A stretch of 64,000 nucleotides of DNA from Neoceratodus forsteri. Lineage: Eukaryota > Chordata > Ceratodontiformes > Ceratodontidae. A program made the translations under genes and the position numbers. Of the stretch, positions 23,819 through 34,539 are shown piece by piece. Positions within the stretch are counted from its first letter, which is position 1. Every line of letters begins with the position of its first letter. The stretch is from the NCBI GenBank assembly GCA_016271365.2, contig JADMNL010000028.1, positions 98,301,501 to 98,365,500 on the forward strand. Direction: 5' to 3'. The notes below the pieces were generated by a model. The model did not search any database and was not told where the DNA came from. It saw only the letters and a list, made by a program, of their open reading frames with translations.

Positions 23819-24319
23819 GCGGAGTATTCAGGCCTACTTACCAACTCTGATGTGCACTGTTTCCTATATGTCCCGCTACAAGATTGGAGACAGCTCACTC
23901 CAGCTGTGCAGCTGCTCAGTCCATTTTCAGGATATCTAGCACCATCTCCAAGTTCTTGCTGCACATCACTGTGATGAACCTGCTCCATCCCTCCAATGAT
24001 TTGGGATTAGGTGGCCCAGGGACTCAACTCCACATCAAGGTACTATCTATCCCTACCACAACTGCCTTCTCCACTATCACTCGACCTTGAGGGGTGGTCC
24101 TCACTGCAGATACTTCTACTCCGACACATTGAACTTCCTATTTCTGAAGCCTTATCTGTAATGCCTGTGTATCTGAAGGAGACTCTCAGAGCTCTCCTTC
24201 TTTGCTTCATTACTCCTCTGTCAGTTTTGCGATTTGTTAATATCGACTTTGACCATTGGTTTGACACGAACCCCACATTGTACAATACAGTGCTTCTCAC
24301 TATCTCTAGCTACCTTTGT

Positions 24320-24500
24320 CCTTCCCATGTCCTACAGATTTTCCTCATCATACTCTCCGTGAGTTGGAGGAGGTATCTTTTCAGGCCTTCATTCCCTAAA
24401 AAGTATTGCCTACATACCTACTACTCAAGGGTGGGAATAGAGTAAAGTCACAAAAGTACTACCAGTTACACAAGCTCTATGTACCCATCTCTCATTATTG
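24320..24500 (+). mobile_element. Fragment of a Ngaro-like element 3' end (plus)
   Basis: GAGTTGGAGGAGGTATCTTTTC (24361) followed by CTCAAGGGTGGGAATAGAG and AAAGTCACA (24423-24453) matches the same order of words in the minus-strand Ngaro element at 32.0-31.8 kb (GAGTTGGAGGAGGTAATTC..., CCAAGGGTGGGAATAGAG, AAAAGTCACA). This is the sequence that leads into the B1 repeat there. No A repeat was found next to it, so it is a partial copy. Pyrimidine-rich sequence upstream (23.4-24.3 kb) may belong to the same element. Confidence 0.6.
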
Positions 24501-25290
24501 CTATTCCACAAACATGGAACTGATTGCAAACAAACTCTAACTTTAGCTGCATCCTCCTCCCTTTCTCCACTCTAATACAGCAGTGCAAAACAGGCAGCAA
24601 ATCAGAATGGGCCTTCCCAGCAGGGAGAACAAGCAGCTCGCTCTGCAACAGTGAGCACCAGCTCCCTTCCTCCCATCCCTCCACTAGAGCACAATAAGGT
24701 CAGAACTATATACCTTTCCTTGTGGAAAGAGTCAGGTTGGTATAATTTCTCCTCTGTTGAAGAAAGAGAAACGAGATTTATCTTTTCACCAGAGTTACTG
24801 TCTCATCTTGTCTAGGGGAAAACATGCAGAAAGAGAAATCAGTAGCAACATTTGTCCCTATTTCAGCTCCTCCCGCATGCTCTGCAGGGTTAGCAGGGCA
24901 GGCCAAAGACTCCAAGTCTTGCATGAGGTCATCTCAGGATAGACCAGGACCCTTGGGTGGAATAAATGAATGTAAGTCTGAATGTCGCTTTGATTCAGTG
25001 CACAGTGATTTTCGATGCCCCTGACAGTAGAGTAGTCCACGGTGGGGTGGGGCGGGGAGCAGGCATGATTATGCATTAGGAAGAAAACTATACTATATAT
25101 GAGTCTTTTTGATGTGGGTTCAGGGCTCTATTTCTGCCATGGCCATTGGACCACACTGCCCCAGCCAAACAGGTGCTGGAGCTCACCTGCCCCACTGCAC
25201 ACTCCCTTTAATAGCTGTTATTTTATGCTTTACTCATTTTGTCAGTAAAATGTACATTTTAGTCTGTATGTATCTCTTCTGAACTGTTAG
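24500..25290. other. Unassigned sequence
   Basis: No gene or known repeat is recognised. Confidence 0.35.
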
Positions 25291-25293
25291 CAC

Positions 25294-25560
25294 TTAACAT
25301 GCAGCCTGCTTGCTAGCGTGTTCTCCACACCAAGTTCCTCTTGCCCTGTTCACTGCAATCTCATGGGTCTGCAGGTAATGCTTCAAGTAGAAGGCCCAGT
25401 GCGCCTTTGACCAGTTCTCACTTTGAGGTGGCTTCCTCTCTGTCCATAAATGCAGTGGTTGGTCCAGGTCGATACAAACTTTGGGAGGTTTACCAGCCTC
25501 CAGATTATCAGTTTTGAGGGGCACACTTGGGGGAACTGCCAGTTCTTTGCATGCAGTCAT
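25294..25560 (-). other. Open 88-codon frame of unknown nature
   Basis: The frame begins MTACKELAVPPSVPL and contains KVCIDLDQPLHLWTERK. It lies directly downstream of the L1 ORF1 remnant on the same strand, so it may be its C-terminal end or the inter-ORF spacer, but I could not match it to the ORF1 C-terminal domain. I do not call it a host exon. Confidence 0.3.
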
Positions 25561-26330
25561 CTTTTAATGTTTTTGAAAGATAGCACAGCTGTCAACTGTA
25601 GTGTGGAAACAGACTGACTGTTGAGTTCTGAATTTTTGAGGGCCCTTTTTGAACGGCCTGAAGCACCATCTGTCAGTCGGGTATCTAAGAAATTTCACGG
25701 GAAATGCCACACGGACTTCATGTGGCTCTCGATGCTTCCTGGGGACTGAAGGGCTTGCTGGATCTCATGTTTGTAGGTGGGTTTGAGTGCTAGAACCTCC
25801 AGTAGCCATTTCACCATGAAGGCCATGGAATCAGCTTCTTCAGTTCACTCTGGGAGGCCCTGCTACTTGATGTTGTTGCAGCATTCCTGGGTCTTGTGAT
25901 AGTTTAAAATACCAGCCATTTCCTAGTCTTTTGTGCAATGGCCAGACATTATGGCTCAGCTGTTGTAGCCCGATCCTCCTGCTTCTAGTCCCGACGCTCA
26001 AGTTCCTACAGCCAGACTGATTGCACTTCAGTTGTTTCCTTCAGGGAACTGACAGTAGTCTGGAAATGCAGGAACTTAGTATTTAAGTTGTCAAAACTGG
26101 CCTGCATCTCATTTCTCGTCTCATGTAACAGGGCTTTGATGGACTTTTGCTGGCGATTGCTGCGATATGTCTCTTGTGTCATCTGTTTTTCCGTCAGAGT
26201 CAGGCCCTGTGCATGCTGTGGAGTGCTTCTCGATGGCAGAAGGCCAGTCTCCTTTGGCAGAGGATTTTACCAACTAAAAAGATATTTGAGTCTGCCTTCT
26301 CACCAATTTTGTTAGGGTTGCCATTAGCCC
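25560..26330 (-). pseudogene. L1-type LINE ORF1 remnant
   Basis: The minus strand first shows a helical region with ALLHETRNEMQASFDNLNTK and TTVSSLKETTEV (26200-26050), consistent with the ORF1 coiled coil. Near 25890-25850 it then shows NNIK-QGLPE, the hallmark NNIRxxGLPE of the L1 ORF1 RRM domain. ADSMAFMVKWLLEVLAL follows, then after a frame change FPVKFLRYPTDRW (25700-25650), the conserved VKFLNYxDR stretch. Stops and at least two frame changes make it a pseudogene. The matching ORF2 does not follow directly. The ORF2 at 14-17.8 kb is 7.5 kb away and may be another copy. Confidence 0.75.
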
Positions 26331-26800
26331 TTCAGGATCAGTTGTTCTTTGTTTTCCTGAGTGTTCTTTAAACAAGATGGCTTTAATATGCTGCAAATTT
26401 AGTACAGCCTCCAACACCTATGTGGCCATTTTGTTCCTGGCTAGAACCACACCTTGCTGCATCACCTTTAAGGTCGCTTTGTTGATTCAAAGCCCCACAC
26501 TTACTAGGGCCCAGCTACTAAAAGACCTCTTAGTCTTATATACTTGAGCCACCACTTTTGCTCCTTCGAGAGGGCCTTTAGCCATTCAAAGGTCGCCATT
26601 AACACAAACAGGGGCAGACCTTCTTTCTCAGTGGCAACACCAGTAATTTGAAATGCTCTTCTCTTAACCTGTGATCTGACCTGTTGGTGGAGGATACAAA
26701 AGGGCTAAAACATTTCTGATCCAGCAAGCTTTTTGTGGAAATAAGTATTGGATTTACTTATGGGCGTATTTTATTATTTCAATAATTCTATCTTGTTTGC
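26330..26800. other. Unassigned sequence
   Basis: This may include the 5' part of the L1 copy whose ORF1 lies at 25.6-26.3 kb. Nothing specific is visible. Confidence 0.3.
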
Positions 26801-26803
26801 AGA

Positions 26804-26996
26804 AGAGGAGGTGGTGGGGGTGAGAACAATGGTGGGCTTGAAGCTTGCATGGGATAGGCACAAAGAAATCTTGGTAGTAAAGCGAGGGGGTAGCCAGCGA
26901 TCAGGAAGGGTCTCGGTGACAGTATAGGCAGGGGAAAATGGGCAGATTGGTGGGCCAAGCAGTTCTTATCTGCTGACAAATTCTAAGTTTCTATAT
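26804..26996 (+). mobile_element. CR1 3' tail fragment (plus)
   Basis: GCATGGGATAGGCACAAAGA (26847) encodes the usual AWDRHK-type C-terminus. The fragment ends GGGCCAAGCAGTTCTTATCT and then CAAATTCTAAGTTTCTAT, the CR1 terminus. About 190 bases remain. Confidence 0.8.
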
Positions 26997-27560
26997 TGCT
27001 TTTACTCAAAGTATCTTATTTAATTTCTGGTTTTAATTTGTTTTGCACAGTGCTTAACGAGGCTCTTCAGGGAGGGAGGGAGGGCGCTGTATAAATAAAA
27101 ACTGCATCACTTTGCCTTTGATATAGATCTTTCCGGACTGATGACATTTACAGGTACACATAATACCTGAAGTAGTCAAAGAACTGAACACAATAACAGA
27201 CACGTTCTTCTCTAAAACAAAATGTCACATACATGGAAGTCCATTTCCTTTAGTCCAGGCAATTATGACAGCAACAGAAGTGAAATTAGCGATCCCATTT
27301 TATGTGCATTAGTAAGAAATGGCTTTGAATATGCGGTGAGGAAATAATTGAGGTTAATGGATTTATTTTTCAGCTCAGTGGATAATATCCACTTACTTCC
27401 AGCCCATGTCTATCAGCAGCTACATCTAAGCTCCATTTGCTGGTCAGTTTTCTCGGACGACCTTCGTTGCATTTCCTGGTTTGCTTTTCCCAATAAATCA
27501 TGTTTCATAAACTTTTTAAAATGTTCACCAGATCGCCATCGCCTGTCACATCCAATGGCA
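26997..27560. other. Unassigned; includes a LINE-like 3' end
   Basis: GGGAGGGAGGGAGGGCGCTGTATAAATAAAA at 27067-27097 resembles the GCGCTGTATAAATAAA terminus common to several LINE families. Nothing else is recognised. Confidence 0.35.
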
Positions 27561-27599
27561 TTTTATCACAATAAGCAGGACAGATGTGATGAACTTGTG

Positions 27600-27890
27600 G
27601 TTTATGGCAGCTTGCTAAGAAATCCACAAGCCACAGCAACTTTAAAAGTGTTTCTGTTTTTATTTAAAGTGTTCCAGTAGATGTGCAAACCAGTGCTCAC
27701 TTCTAACAAAAGCTGGCAAGTAGGTGTTCACAGTGCAGATTCTGAGGGAGTTTCGTGCACTGTGAACACCTACTCTTTTGATTATGGAGTAAGTACTGTT
27801 TTACATGGAAGCACTTTAAATAAAAAGAGAAGCACTTAGTTGTGGTGCCTTGTGGATTTATTAGTAAGTGTCATGCTGTGGACTGGGTGA
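27600..27890. mobile_element. Fold-back element with long inverted arms
   Basis: The perfect 19-base arms AGTAGGTGTTCACAGTGCA (27719-27737) and their complement (27756-27774) are separated by 18 bases. Imperfect pairing extends outward for over 100 bases: CTTTAAATAAAA, CACTTTTAAAG or CACTTAG, and CTTGTGGATTT on the right arm (27849-27859) all have counterparts on the left arm. There is no coding capacity. The boundaries are approximate and no target duplication was identified. Confidence 0.7.
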
Positions 27891-27969
27891 GTGTTTCTTG
27901 CCTTCTGTGACTGCATATTACAGCTGCACCAGTCAATTCACAGGTGCTGCTTTCCTGTATCCTTTATGT

Positions 27970-30255
27970 AGAAACATAGAAACAAAGAATTTGATGGCAG
28001 AGAAGGACCGCTGGCACGGCCTTGTCTGACCATTTTCCTACCTATGGTATCACGAGACCCGACTTGATCTACAGCTCTTTCTCCTCTCCCTTCCTTTTCA
28101 CTATGATTCCCTTGTGCCCATCCCATGCATTCTTGAACCCCACCACTGTTTCTCACTCCCACCACCTCTGCTGGTAGGCTGCTCCAGGAATCCGCCACTT
28201 TTTCTGCAAAGTACTTTCATATTTCTCCTGAATTTACCCTCCAGCTCGTAGGATGGCCCTTGTTCTTGAGCATCTTTTGTCTGAAAAATACTCCTCCTGT
28301 ACCTTATTTACTCTCATGAGGTATTTAAAGGTCTCAGTCATATCTCCTCTTCCAGGGTGTACACGGAAGTCATGTAGTCTCTCATTGTATAGCTTTTGAT
28401 GCAGTCCCTGCACCATTTTAGTTGCTTTTAGACCAGCTCCACTCTGTCTATGTCCTTTCAGAGATGTGGTCTCCAGAATGGGACACAGTGCTCTATGTGC
28501 GGTTTTACCAGCAACCAATACAGAGGCAACACCACCTCCTCTTTCTACTGGTGATACCCTCCCCTATGCACCCCAGCATCCCACTTGCCCTCCCAACTGC
28601 CTTGTTGCACTGTCTGGCCACCTTTAGGTCATCAGATATGAATATCCCAGGTCTCTTTCCTGCTTGGTAGTTTTCAGTCCAGCTCCACCCATTTACCCCA
28701 CCCTGGTTTCTATGCCCCAAGTGGATCATTTTGCACTTTGCTGCATTGAAACCCAGCTGCCCATCCTTGACCACTCCACAAGCTTTCTCAAGCCTCTGCC
28801 CCCCACAATGTCCAGTTTATTGCAGATTTTGGTGTCATCAGCAAAAGGCAGACCTTCCCTTCAGATCCTCTGCACTAATCCCTGCAGTACCCTGCTGGGT
28901 TACCTTCCCTTCCTTGGAGTGAACTCCATTTACCGCCTCCTTCTTACCCAGTTTACCACCTTTGGACCCACTCCTAAGCGACCCAGCTTGCCTACTAGTC
29001 TCCTAGGTGGAACAGTGTTGAAAGACTTACTGAAATCTTGGTAGGCCATGTTCACTGCTCCACCCTGATGTAACTCCTGGTTCCATGTGTTATGCGCAAT
29101 GTGAAAGGCAATCACCGTTGGGGAAGCGGTGTACATCTGGCGAAATCAATTTTGGCAGTGCACTGCGCCCGATGCTGGCACAAAAAGGGCACCGGGGACT
29201 TGATTTTTGCATTTATCACCCCTGCACCCCTACTAAAGGATTTTAAACTCCGGGGTGCATGTTGGGGTGGTGCAATTAAGTGAGGGCCGCTGTGCACAAC
29301 AAAAGGAACACGACCCGGACCCAAACCCAGCACCTCTCAACCCTAGCCTGCCACCCACCCACCACACATGGGGCTGGCTCGGCAGCCCACCGCCGCACTA
29401 TGCCTCACAAACCTCCTCCCTCCTGCGCCTTCGCCTCAGTGTGCTCGCCTGTGTGTGTGTACATATAGCAACATTCTGTCACTATATTCATGGATCCCCC
29501 ATCCAGTCGCTGTCCCTGCACAGTACCTCTGGACAGGCACCGCATTGAGTCACCCTTTTGAAAGCGCCAATCACAGTCGCCATTGTCACGGGCTACCTAA
29601 TTCATTTGTCACCCAGTTAAAAGAAACCTATTAGATTGATTTGACATGACCCCCAATGAAGCTATGCTGCCTTGGGTCGAAGGTATTCCTTCAGCCGTGA
29701 TTCCATTAATTTTCCCACCATCAAATATCAGGTTGACTGGCCTATAATTGCCATCTTCCTCTCTGCTACCACTTTTGTGATATGGGACAACATCTGCCCT
29801 CCTCCAGTCCTCTGGAATCCCTCCTGTTTCCTGTAAGCTGTTAAATAGAATGCCAGGTGTTGCAGCCAGTATATTCCTGAGCTCCCTCAATACCCTGGGA
29901 TGCACCACATCTGGTCCCATTGCTAGTGTCCACCTCCCTCCTCGCTCCTTGTTACTTTTTGTGGCCCCTCCTGTTCTCCTTCCTCTGTGAACCTTGAGCA
30001 ATAGCATTGCTCAGAATGTCTGCCTTTTCCTGGTCCCTCTACAGTCCCTCCTTCCCTTTTTACCTTACAATCCCACCCTTGCCTTCCTCTTTTCACTTAA
30101 CATACCTAAAAATTTCTTGTCCTTTTTGTTACCTCCTGGGCTAGTCTCTCTTCAGTTTGTGCCTTTGCACTCCTTACTGCTTTCCCTGCTTCCCTCTGTT
30201 TCCCATAATACAATCCTAGCCTCCTTTGATAATGTGCTCTGCTCTTGATGTGTAT
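27970..30255 (-). mobile_element. CR1 LINE (minus), about 1.8 kb of CR1 plus an insert
   Basis: The 3' end lies at 27970 (plus strand TAGAAACATAGAAACAAAGA). Reading upward on the minus strand one meets the WNSLPAEV-type C-terminus (28190), FISDDLKVARQCNKAVGRAS (28690-28600) and QLGFNAAKCKMIHLGHRNQG (28750-28700). YQDFSKSFNTVPP (RT motif A, with Asn for the usual Asp) lies near 29050-29000, and GPDVVHPRVLRELRNILAAT and GIPEDWRRADVVPYHKSG lie near 29920-29770. The basic linker SAKAQTEERLAQEVTKR is near 30180. The element is truncated at about 30255 in the RT N-terminal region. Numerous disruptions are present. Confidence 0.88.
29085..29600. mobile_element. About 510 bp insertion in the CR1 RT
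   Basis: CR1 text stops after GTAACTCCTGG (29080) and resumes at TTTGTCACCCAGTTAAAAG (29606), while other CR1 copies here read straight through (CTAGTTCCTTGGTCACCCAG). The flanks TAACTCCTGGTTCC and TAATTCATTTGTCAC could be a diverged target duplication. The insert is C-rich in its middle (29310-29450) with no clear inverted ends, so its class is unknown. Confidence 0.6.
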
Positions 30256-31455
30256 ATATACCTTCAAAGTAGGAACTGAACAAAATTGCACAGACACAAC
30301 AATGATGATGAAAAAGATTACACTTTAGCCTCTAGTTATAAAGTGCATAAATCATTTATTAGCAAAGTTAAAAACCTTTATGTAAGGATTAAGCCACAAG
30401 AAAGCATGGGTCTACTGTGGAATTAATCCATGGTTGGGAGGGTTGGACCACGAGGCAGAGTGGCTTAATCCGCTTGTAACATGGCTACCAGTTTACTAGG
30501 TTAGTCTTTATGATTAGTATAACAGAACAATATTATGAATCAGAAAGAGGTGTCAAAAATAGCACTTTTCTGCCTCTCACTACTGTTTCTATAATCTTCT
30601 TGTCACTTCACAGTAGTGCGTGCACGTTCAAATTTTGGTATCTATTAATATAGTGATGTGGTTCTCTGCTGCTATACTGGACCTGCGTTACATATCCACC
30701 CGGACACTCACATTGCTCACGCACCGCTTCTCTTTCTCTGTGTCTTTTTGTGTTCATTTCAGCTTCATTCTCTGAGATTTTACTGTTGTTTGCTGCTGCA
30801 CTCTGGGTATTTGTCCGATTTACATGTTGCGATCCACAGCACGGAACAGCTACCACATCGACACTTCGATGCAGGTCACACTAGTTCAGCAATTACAGGC
30901 AGCTGAGAGTGCGCGTCTTTACAGTCACTGATTCTCTCGGTTCTGCCAACTGCTCTAGTAAGAGACACTGCTCTGTCTGTGATATCTCCTACCGTGTTTT
31001 CTCACTGCACCTGCTTTTCCTACTACTCTTTAGTTCCTCTCTCTACCAGCCTGTGCCTGCTGTGACTCGTTGCTAAAGCTTGCCACTAGAGGTTAGGTTG
31101 AAGGAGTGGGATGCTAGACAGAAGGGTAAGGAAAGGGTGGTGAGGGGTGGGATAGGGTGGATAAATAAAAGGAAAAGGGGGATAATGAAGGATGGTAGAG
31201 TGAGTAAAGTGTGGAAATGAAAAAGGGAAGAAAGAACATGAAACAGATGGCCAGTGGCAGGGCTTGGATGACTAGGTTACAAAAAGAGGGGAAAATTCTT
31301 TGACCACACAGCAAAAGAGCCACTATAATAAAGATGTATACAAAGGCATTATAAACTATAACAGAATTAATTTATGTTCCACACAACCATAGATAAATCA
31401 TAACAGACTGCTTTGTTGCAACATTTGAAGTTTTGTTGAAGTGAGCAACTAGGAG
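30256..31455. other. Unassigned sequence
   Basis: No gene is visible. 31100-31250 is purine-rich on the plus strand. Frames up to 82 codons carry no motif. Confidence 0.35.
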
Positions 31456-31592
31456 TTCAATGTTGGTGAAATATGTAGTGCTTGGTGATACTGTGATGAT
31501 TTGTAAGTATTTTGATATTGAATTACAATGTGGCTTTTCTCTATTCCCACCCTTGGTAGATGAGCTGGGTAGCTGTAGGGAATAGAGGCCCT
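31456..31592 (-). repeat. Ngaro B2 repeat
   Basis: Second copy of the B repeat. GAAATATGTAGTGCTTGGTG, GTATTTTGATATTGAATTA and CTATTCCCACCCTTGGTAGA occur here and again in B1 (31746-31877) in the same order. It is the outer 3' end of the element on the minus strand. Confidence 0.9.
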
Positions 31593-31650
31593 ACTAAGGG
31601 TGGACAGAGTGCCAGAGAAGAAAGAGGTTGATGGGAGGATGGAGGGCGGA

Positions 31651-31745
31651 GTTTCAGATTCCACACAGGCACTGAGTGTGTACTTTTTGAAGGAAGTAGA
31701 AGGTTTATTCCTAATACTGAACCACGGGCTTAAAGCCCTCCCATT
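31651..31745 (-). repeat. Ngaro A2 repeat
   Basis: Second copy of the A repeat, running from GTTTCAGATTCC to GGGCTTAAAGCCCTCCCATT on the plus strand. It matches A1 at 37957-38066 with small gaps and sits between B1 and B2. Confidence 0.9.
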
Positions 31746-31877
31746 CAATGTTAGTGAAATATGTAGTGCTTGGTGATACTGATGATGATATGAGTATTTT
31801 GATATTGAATTATGATGTGACTTTTCTCTATTCCCACCCTTGGTAGATGAGCTGGGTAGCTGTGGAAATAGAGGCCC
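31746..31877 (-). repeat. Ngaro B1 repeat
   Basis: First copy of the B repeat, directly abutting A2 without spacer. On the minus strand it follows the recombinase gene. Confidence 0.9.
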
Positions 31878-32049
31878 AAAAGAATTACCTCCTCCAACTC
31901 CGGGAGTGTGATCAGGAGCACTCAGGAGAGAAAAAACCTTTAGGAAAACCTCTGAGGACCCATGGCTACTGAGCTGCTTGTCCTCTGAGAAAACTAAGAG
32001 GAGATAATGGAAAAGCATTTTGAGTTCGGAAGTTGGATTGGGGATATAT

Positions 32050-32898
32050 ACTTTGAAAGCAGAAGATTTCCATCTTCCAGTCATTTGATGATGTGAATGG
32101 GGATATTATGATGAGGCGCTGAGGTGGCTGCTCCTATTTGGAATGAATGACCTGAATAGGAAATGGATCTAGTCTGAGTCTCTGAAGGAGGGTTCTTGTA
32201 TGGTCAGTGAACCATTTCTATGTCATGGGTATGTTGGCATCAGAAGTTAAAGAGGAGAAGATGGATTGGAATCGGAGTGAAACTTCATGAGTTTTGATAG
32301 TATTATGACTGGACACCAGTTGTTTGATGTAGAGTAATAAGTTATGGAAGTCCCGGATTGAAGTCTGTCGGTTTTTGATGAAGGTAAATTTAGAATGAAG
32401 CTGTCGTTATGCTTTTCCAGGTTAGATACTCTGAGAAAAGCAGATGAGTGAGCTGATGATATAGTGAATTCTCTGGGACGAAAGAGTCTATAGATTGCAA
32501 GCGTGATTGCTGAGGACATCATGATATTTGAATGATGCTTGAATGGATTTGAATCCAGTAAGTCTAGTAGATTTGGAATAGCGGTCCTTCGATTGGAAGT
32601 GTAGGAACTTGAAATGGATAATCGTTTGAAATCCCAATAATAGAAGTTTGATTGACTGATTGGAGAATAAATGTGGTGAAGATGGAGAATACTGAGAGAG
32701 AAAAGAACGGGCGCCAGCTAGATACAATTTGATTGTACCATGTGCAAGATATAAGGCCTGATGGCAAAATGTCAGGAAGGCCAGAACTCGATCAACTGAT
32801 ATGATGGTTGGTTGTGATGATGATGAAGCACAAAATGATACGTATTTGTTCCAGGCTGTTGAATATGCAGCTCTGGTAGAGCGGTTAACGTTGACCAC
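32050..32898 (-). pseudogene. Tyrosine recombinase of the Ngaro-like element (broken)
   Basis: The recombinase would insert the circular DNA copy of the element. The N-terminal SAM-like domain starts with NRSTRAAYSTAWNKYVSF (32885-32830). The catalytic core has LFRPREFT (32490-32465, catalytic Arg I) and LPSSKTDRLQSG (the beta-hairpin Lys, about 32380). GHSFQIGAATSA (32153-32120) follows, where the usual HxxR has Gln for Arg. The final GRWKSSAFKVYI (32075-32040) carries the second invariant region and the nucleophile Tyr. The N-terminal and core parts lie in different frames, and a TGA stop separates HSFQ from GRW. With the Arg replaced and the frames broken, the enzyme cannot be functional. 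The family assignment is strong. Confidence 0.85.
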
Positions 32899-32999
32899 AT
32901 GATGAGATGCCTGATGCTCTATAATAACTTTGCGTCATTATTAGGTCAGTAGTATGATGGTGGAGGAGTCCTGATAGGATCCGCTGATGGATGAAGCTG

Positions 33000-33620
33000 G
33001 AAGAATTCCTGAAATTGAAATCAAGAAAGAGTGTCAGCTGCTTGGTTTTGAGCACCAGGAATGTAATAGCAAGTAATGGTGAAATCATGAATAAGGGAGA
33101 GCCAGGTTAACTTCCGCATGAACAACATGATAGAATGTGAGGATGATCGACCTTTGTTAATGAGGGCTGCTGTAAACTGATTATCGGAGGATACAGAAAC
33201 TGACTGGTGGGATCATAGGGTGCCCCCATAGAGCTGCGGCTGCTACAGTGGGATATATTTCAAATAAGCGGAGAAGTGGAAGTGAAATCTGTCAGTGATG
33301 AGATGTCTGAGGCCAAGGGCTGTGATCCATGCCGAGAGAATTAGCTGCGTATCCGTTGGTAGAAGATGTATCTGTGAACATGTGAGGATGAGTTTGAGGT
33401 GATGGATTTCTTCAAACATAGAGCATCTGTTCCATCTTGCAAGAAAGAGGGACCACATGGCTGGTCATATTTTGCAGATGCTGTGATTCTGACATGATGT
33501 TGGAGCTCTAGAACAGGTGATGCTTGAATGAGTAGGTAAGATATAAAGGAGCTACCTTGGGGAATGATTCTCATTGCAAAATGTAGGTACCCCAAAGAGA
33601 GAGAGCAGTTCGCGTTTGAT
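33000..33620 (-). pseudogene. RNase H domain and RT-RH connection of the Ngaro-like element
   Basis: After the RT, the minus strand reads LGYLHFAMRIIPQGSSFISY (33590-33530), the LGxLxFAxRxIPxGRxF linker typical of DIRS-order elements. The RNase H has FTDTSSTNGYAA (33380-33345, first catalytic Asp) and NQFTAALINKGRSSSHSIML (33185-33125). FTITCYYIPGAQNQAADTLS follows (33085-33025), the IPGxxNxxADxLSR motif that closes the domain. There are frame changes between blocks. Confidence 0.85.
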
Positions 33621-33699
33621 GCAGTCCGCCCGGGTGAAAATGAAGAGACCAAGCGCCTGAATTCGAGACAGTTTATCCAGTGGCAGAAGCGAGCTTCCA

Positions 33700-34260
33700 T
33701 GCGGTCGGAATCTAAGATGATGCCCTAGAAATTCAAGAGATGGGAAGGTCCGGATGTTTTCTCAGCCGCAATGGGAACCAACAGGTCAGTGAATAGGCAG
33801 ATAAGCATGGAAATGCTAACCTCAGGGTGAAGTGAGGCAGATCGATGAGGAGGAAATCGTCCAGTAGATGAATTACGTAGGCAGGCGGTGCGACATTGAG
33901 AAGGGCCAGCACAGAAATTCCGCAAAGATGTCGAATAGCTTAGGGCTGCTACGGCAGCCAAAGGCAAGGCGGACAGCAAAATAGAAAACAGAATCCTAAG
34001 AAATGCCATATAGGTGCCAGAGAGAAGGATGGACGGAAGTAGCTTGAAGGTATCAGATATGTCAGCTTTGACAGCCAGAGCCATGGCCGGACTGCTTAAT
34101 GATGGCGATGGTGTTGTCGCCGCGGGCATATGCCAAAGAAAAGTCAGCAGCTGGAATGAGGGAATTGACACTGGGTGTGGAAGAATGGCGAGGAGGAGAG
34201 GGTCGATAACAAGGCACTTTTGGCAGAGAACTTCTGAGTGGCAATGCCACTGGGACTGAT
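33700..34260 (-). pseudogene. Reverse transcriptase of the Ngaro-like element
   Basis: The minus strand shows ALAVKADISDTFKLLP (34090-34045), the motif A block (KADIxDAFxLLPV) with its catalytic Asp. Motif C is VIHLLDDFLLID (33876-33841), in which LDDF is the form of the YxDD box used by DIRS-order elements, and both aspartates are kept. LNF-GIILDSDRMEA (33735-33695) corresponds to the FLGIxLDS block. The blocks lie in at least three frames. Upstream, PHPVSIPSFQLLTF (34185-34145) fits the conserved pre-RT region. Confidence 0.88.
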
Positions 34261-34539
34261 CCTATAGCTGGAGAAAGGAGGGTGCAGGAAGGGCCCAAAT
34301 GAAGCCTTTAGCTACTTCTGATTGTAGGAGGGAGCGAACCACATCGGGTTCCTGGACGGCAGACTGCAGGTTAGGGCAGACTAAGGAGGAAGTGGGAGAA
34401 TGAAGACACCTGTGTGGAAACCATGAGCAAAACCTGAGAGGAGAGAGTGCACAGCATCCTGGTCAGAGTGGGTGGTCAGCGGGTGAGCCAGGGCACTGAG
34501 GTCCACGGGGGTAGAAGGATGAACCTGGCATCATCTGGA

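Noticed and set aside
14110..26330. One full-length L1 with ORF1 at 25.6-26.3 kb and ORF2 at 14.1-17.8 kb
   Set aside because: The 7.5 kb between them contains a CR1, a Ngaro fragment and unassigned sequence. Without evidence of one large insertion, two separate copies are more likely.
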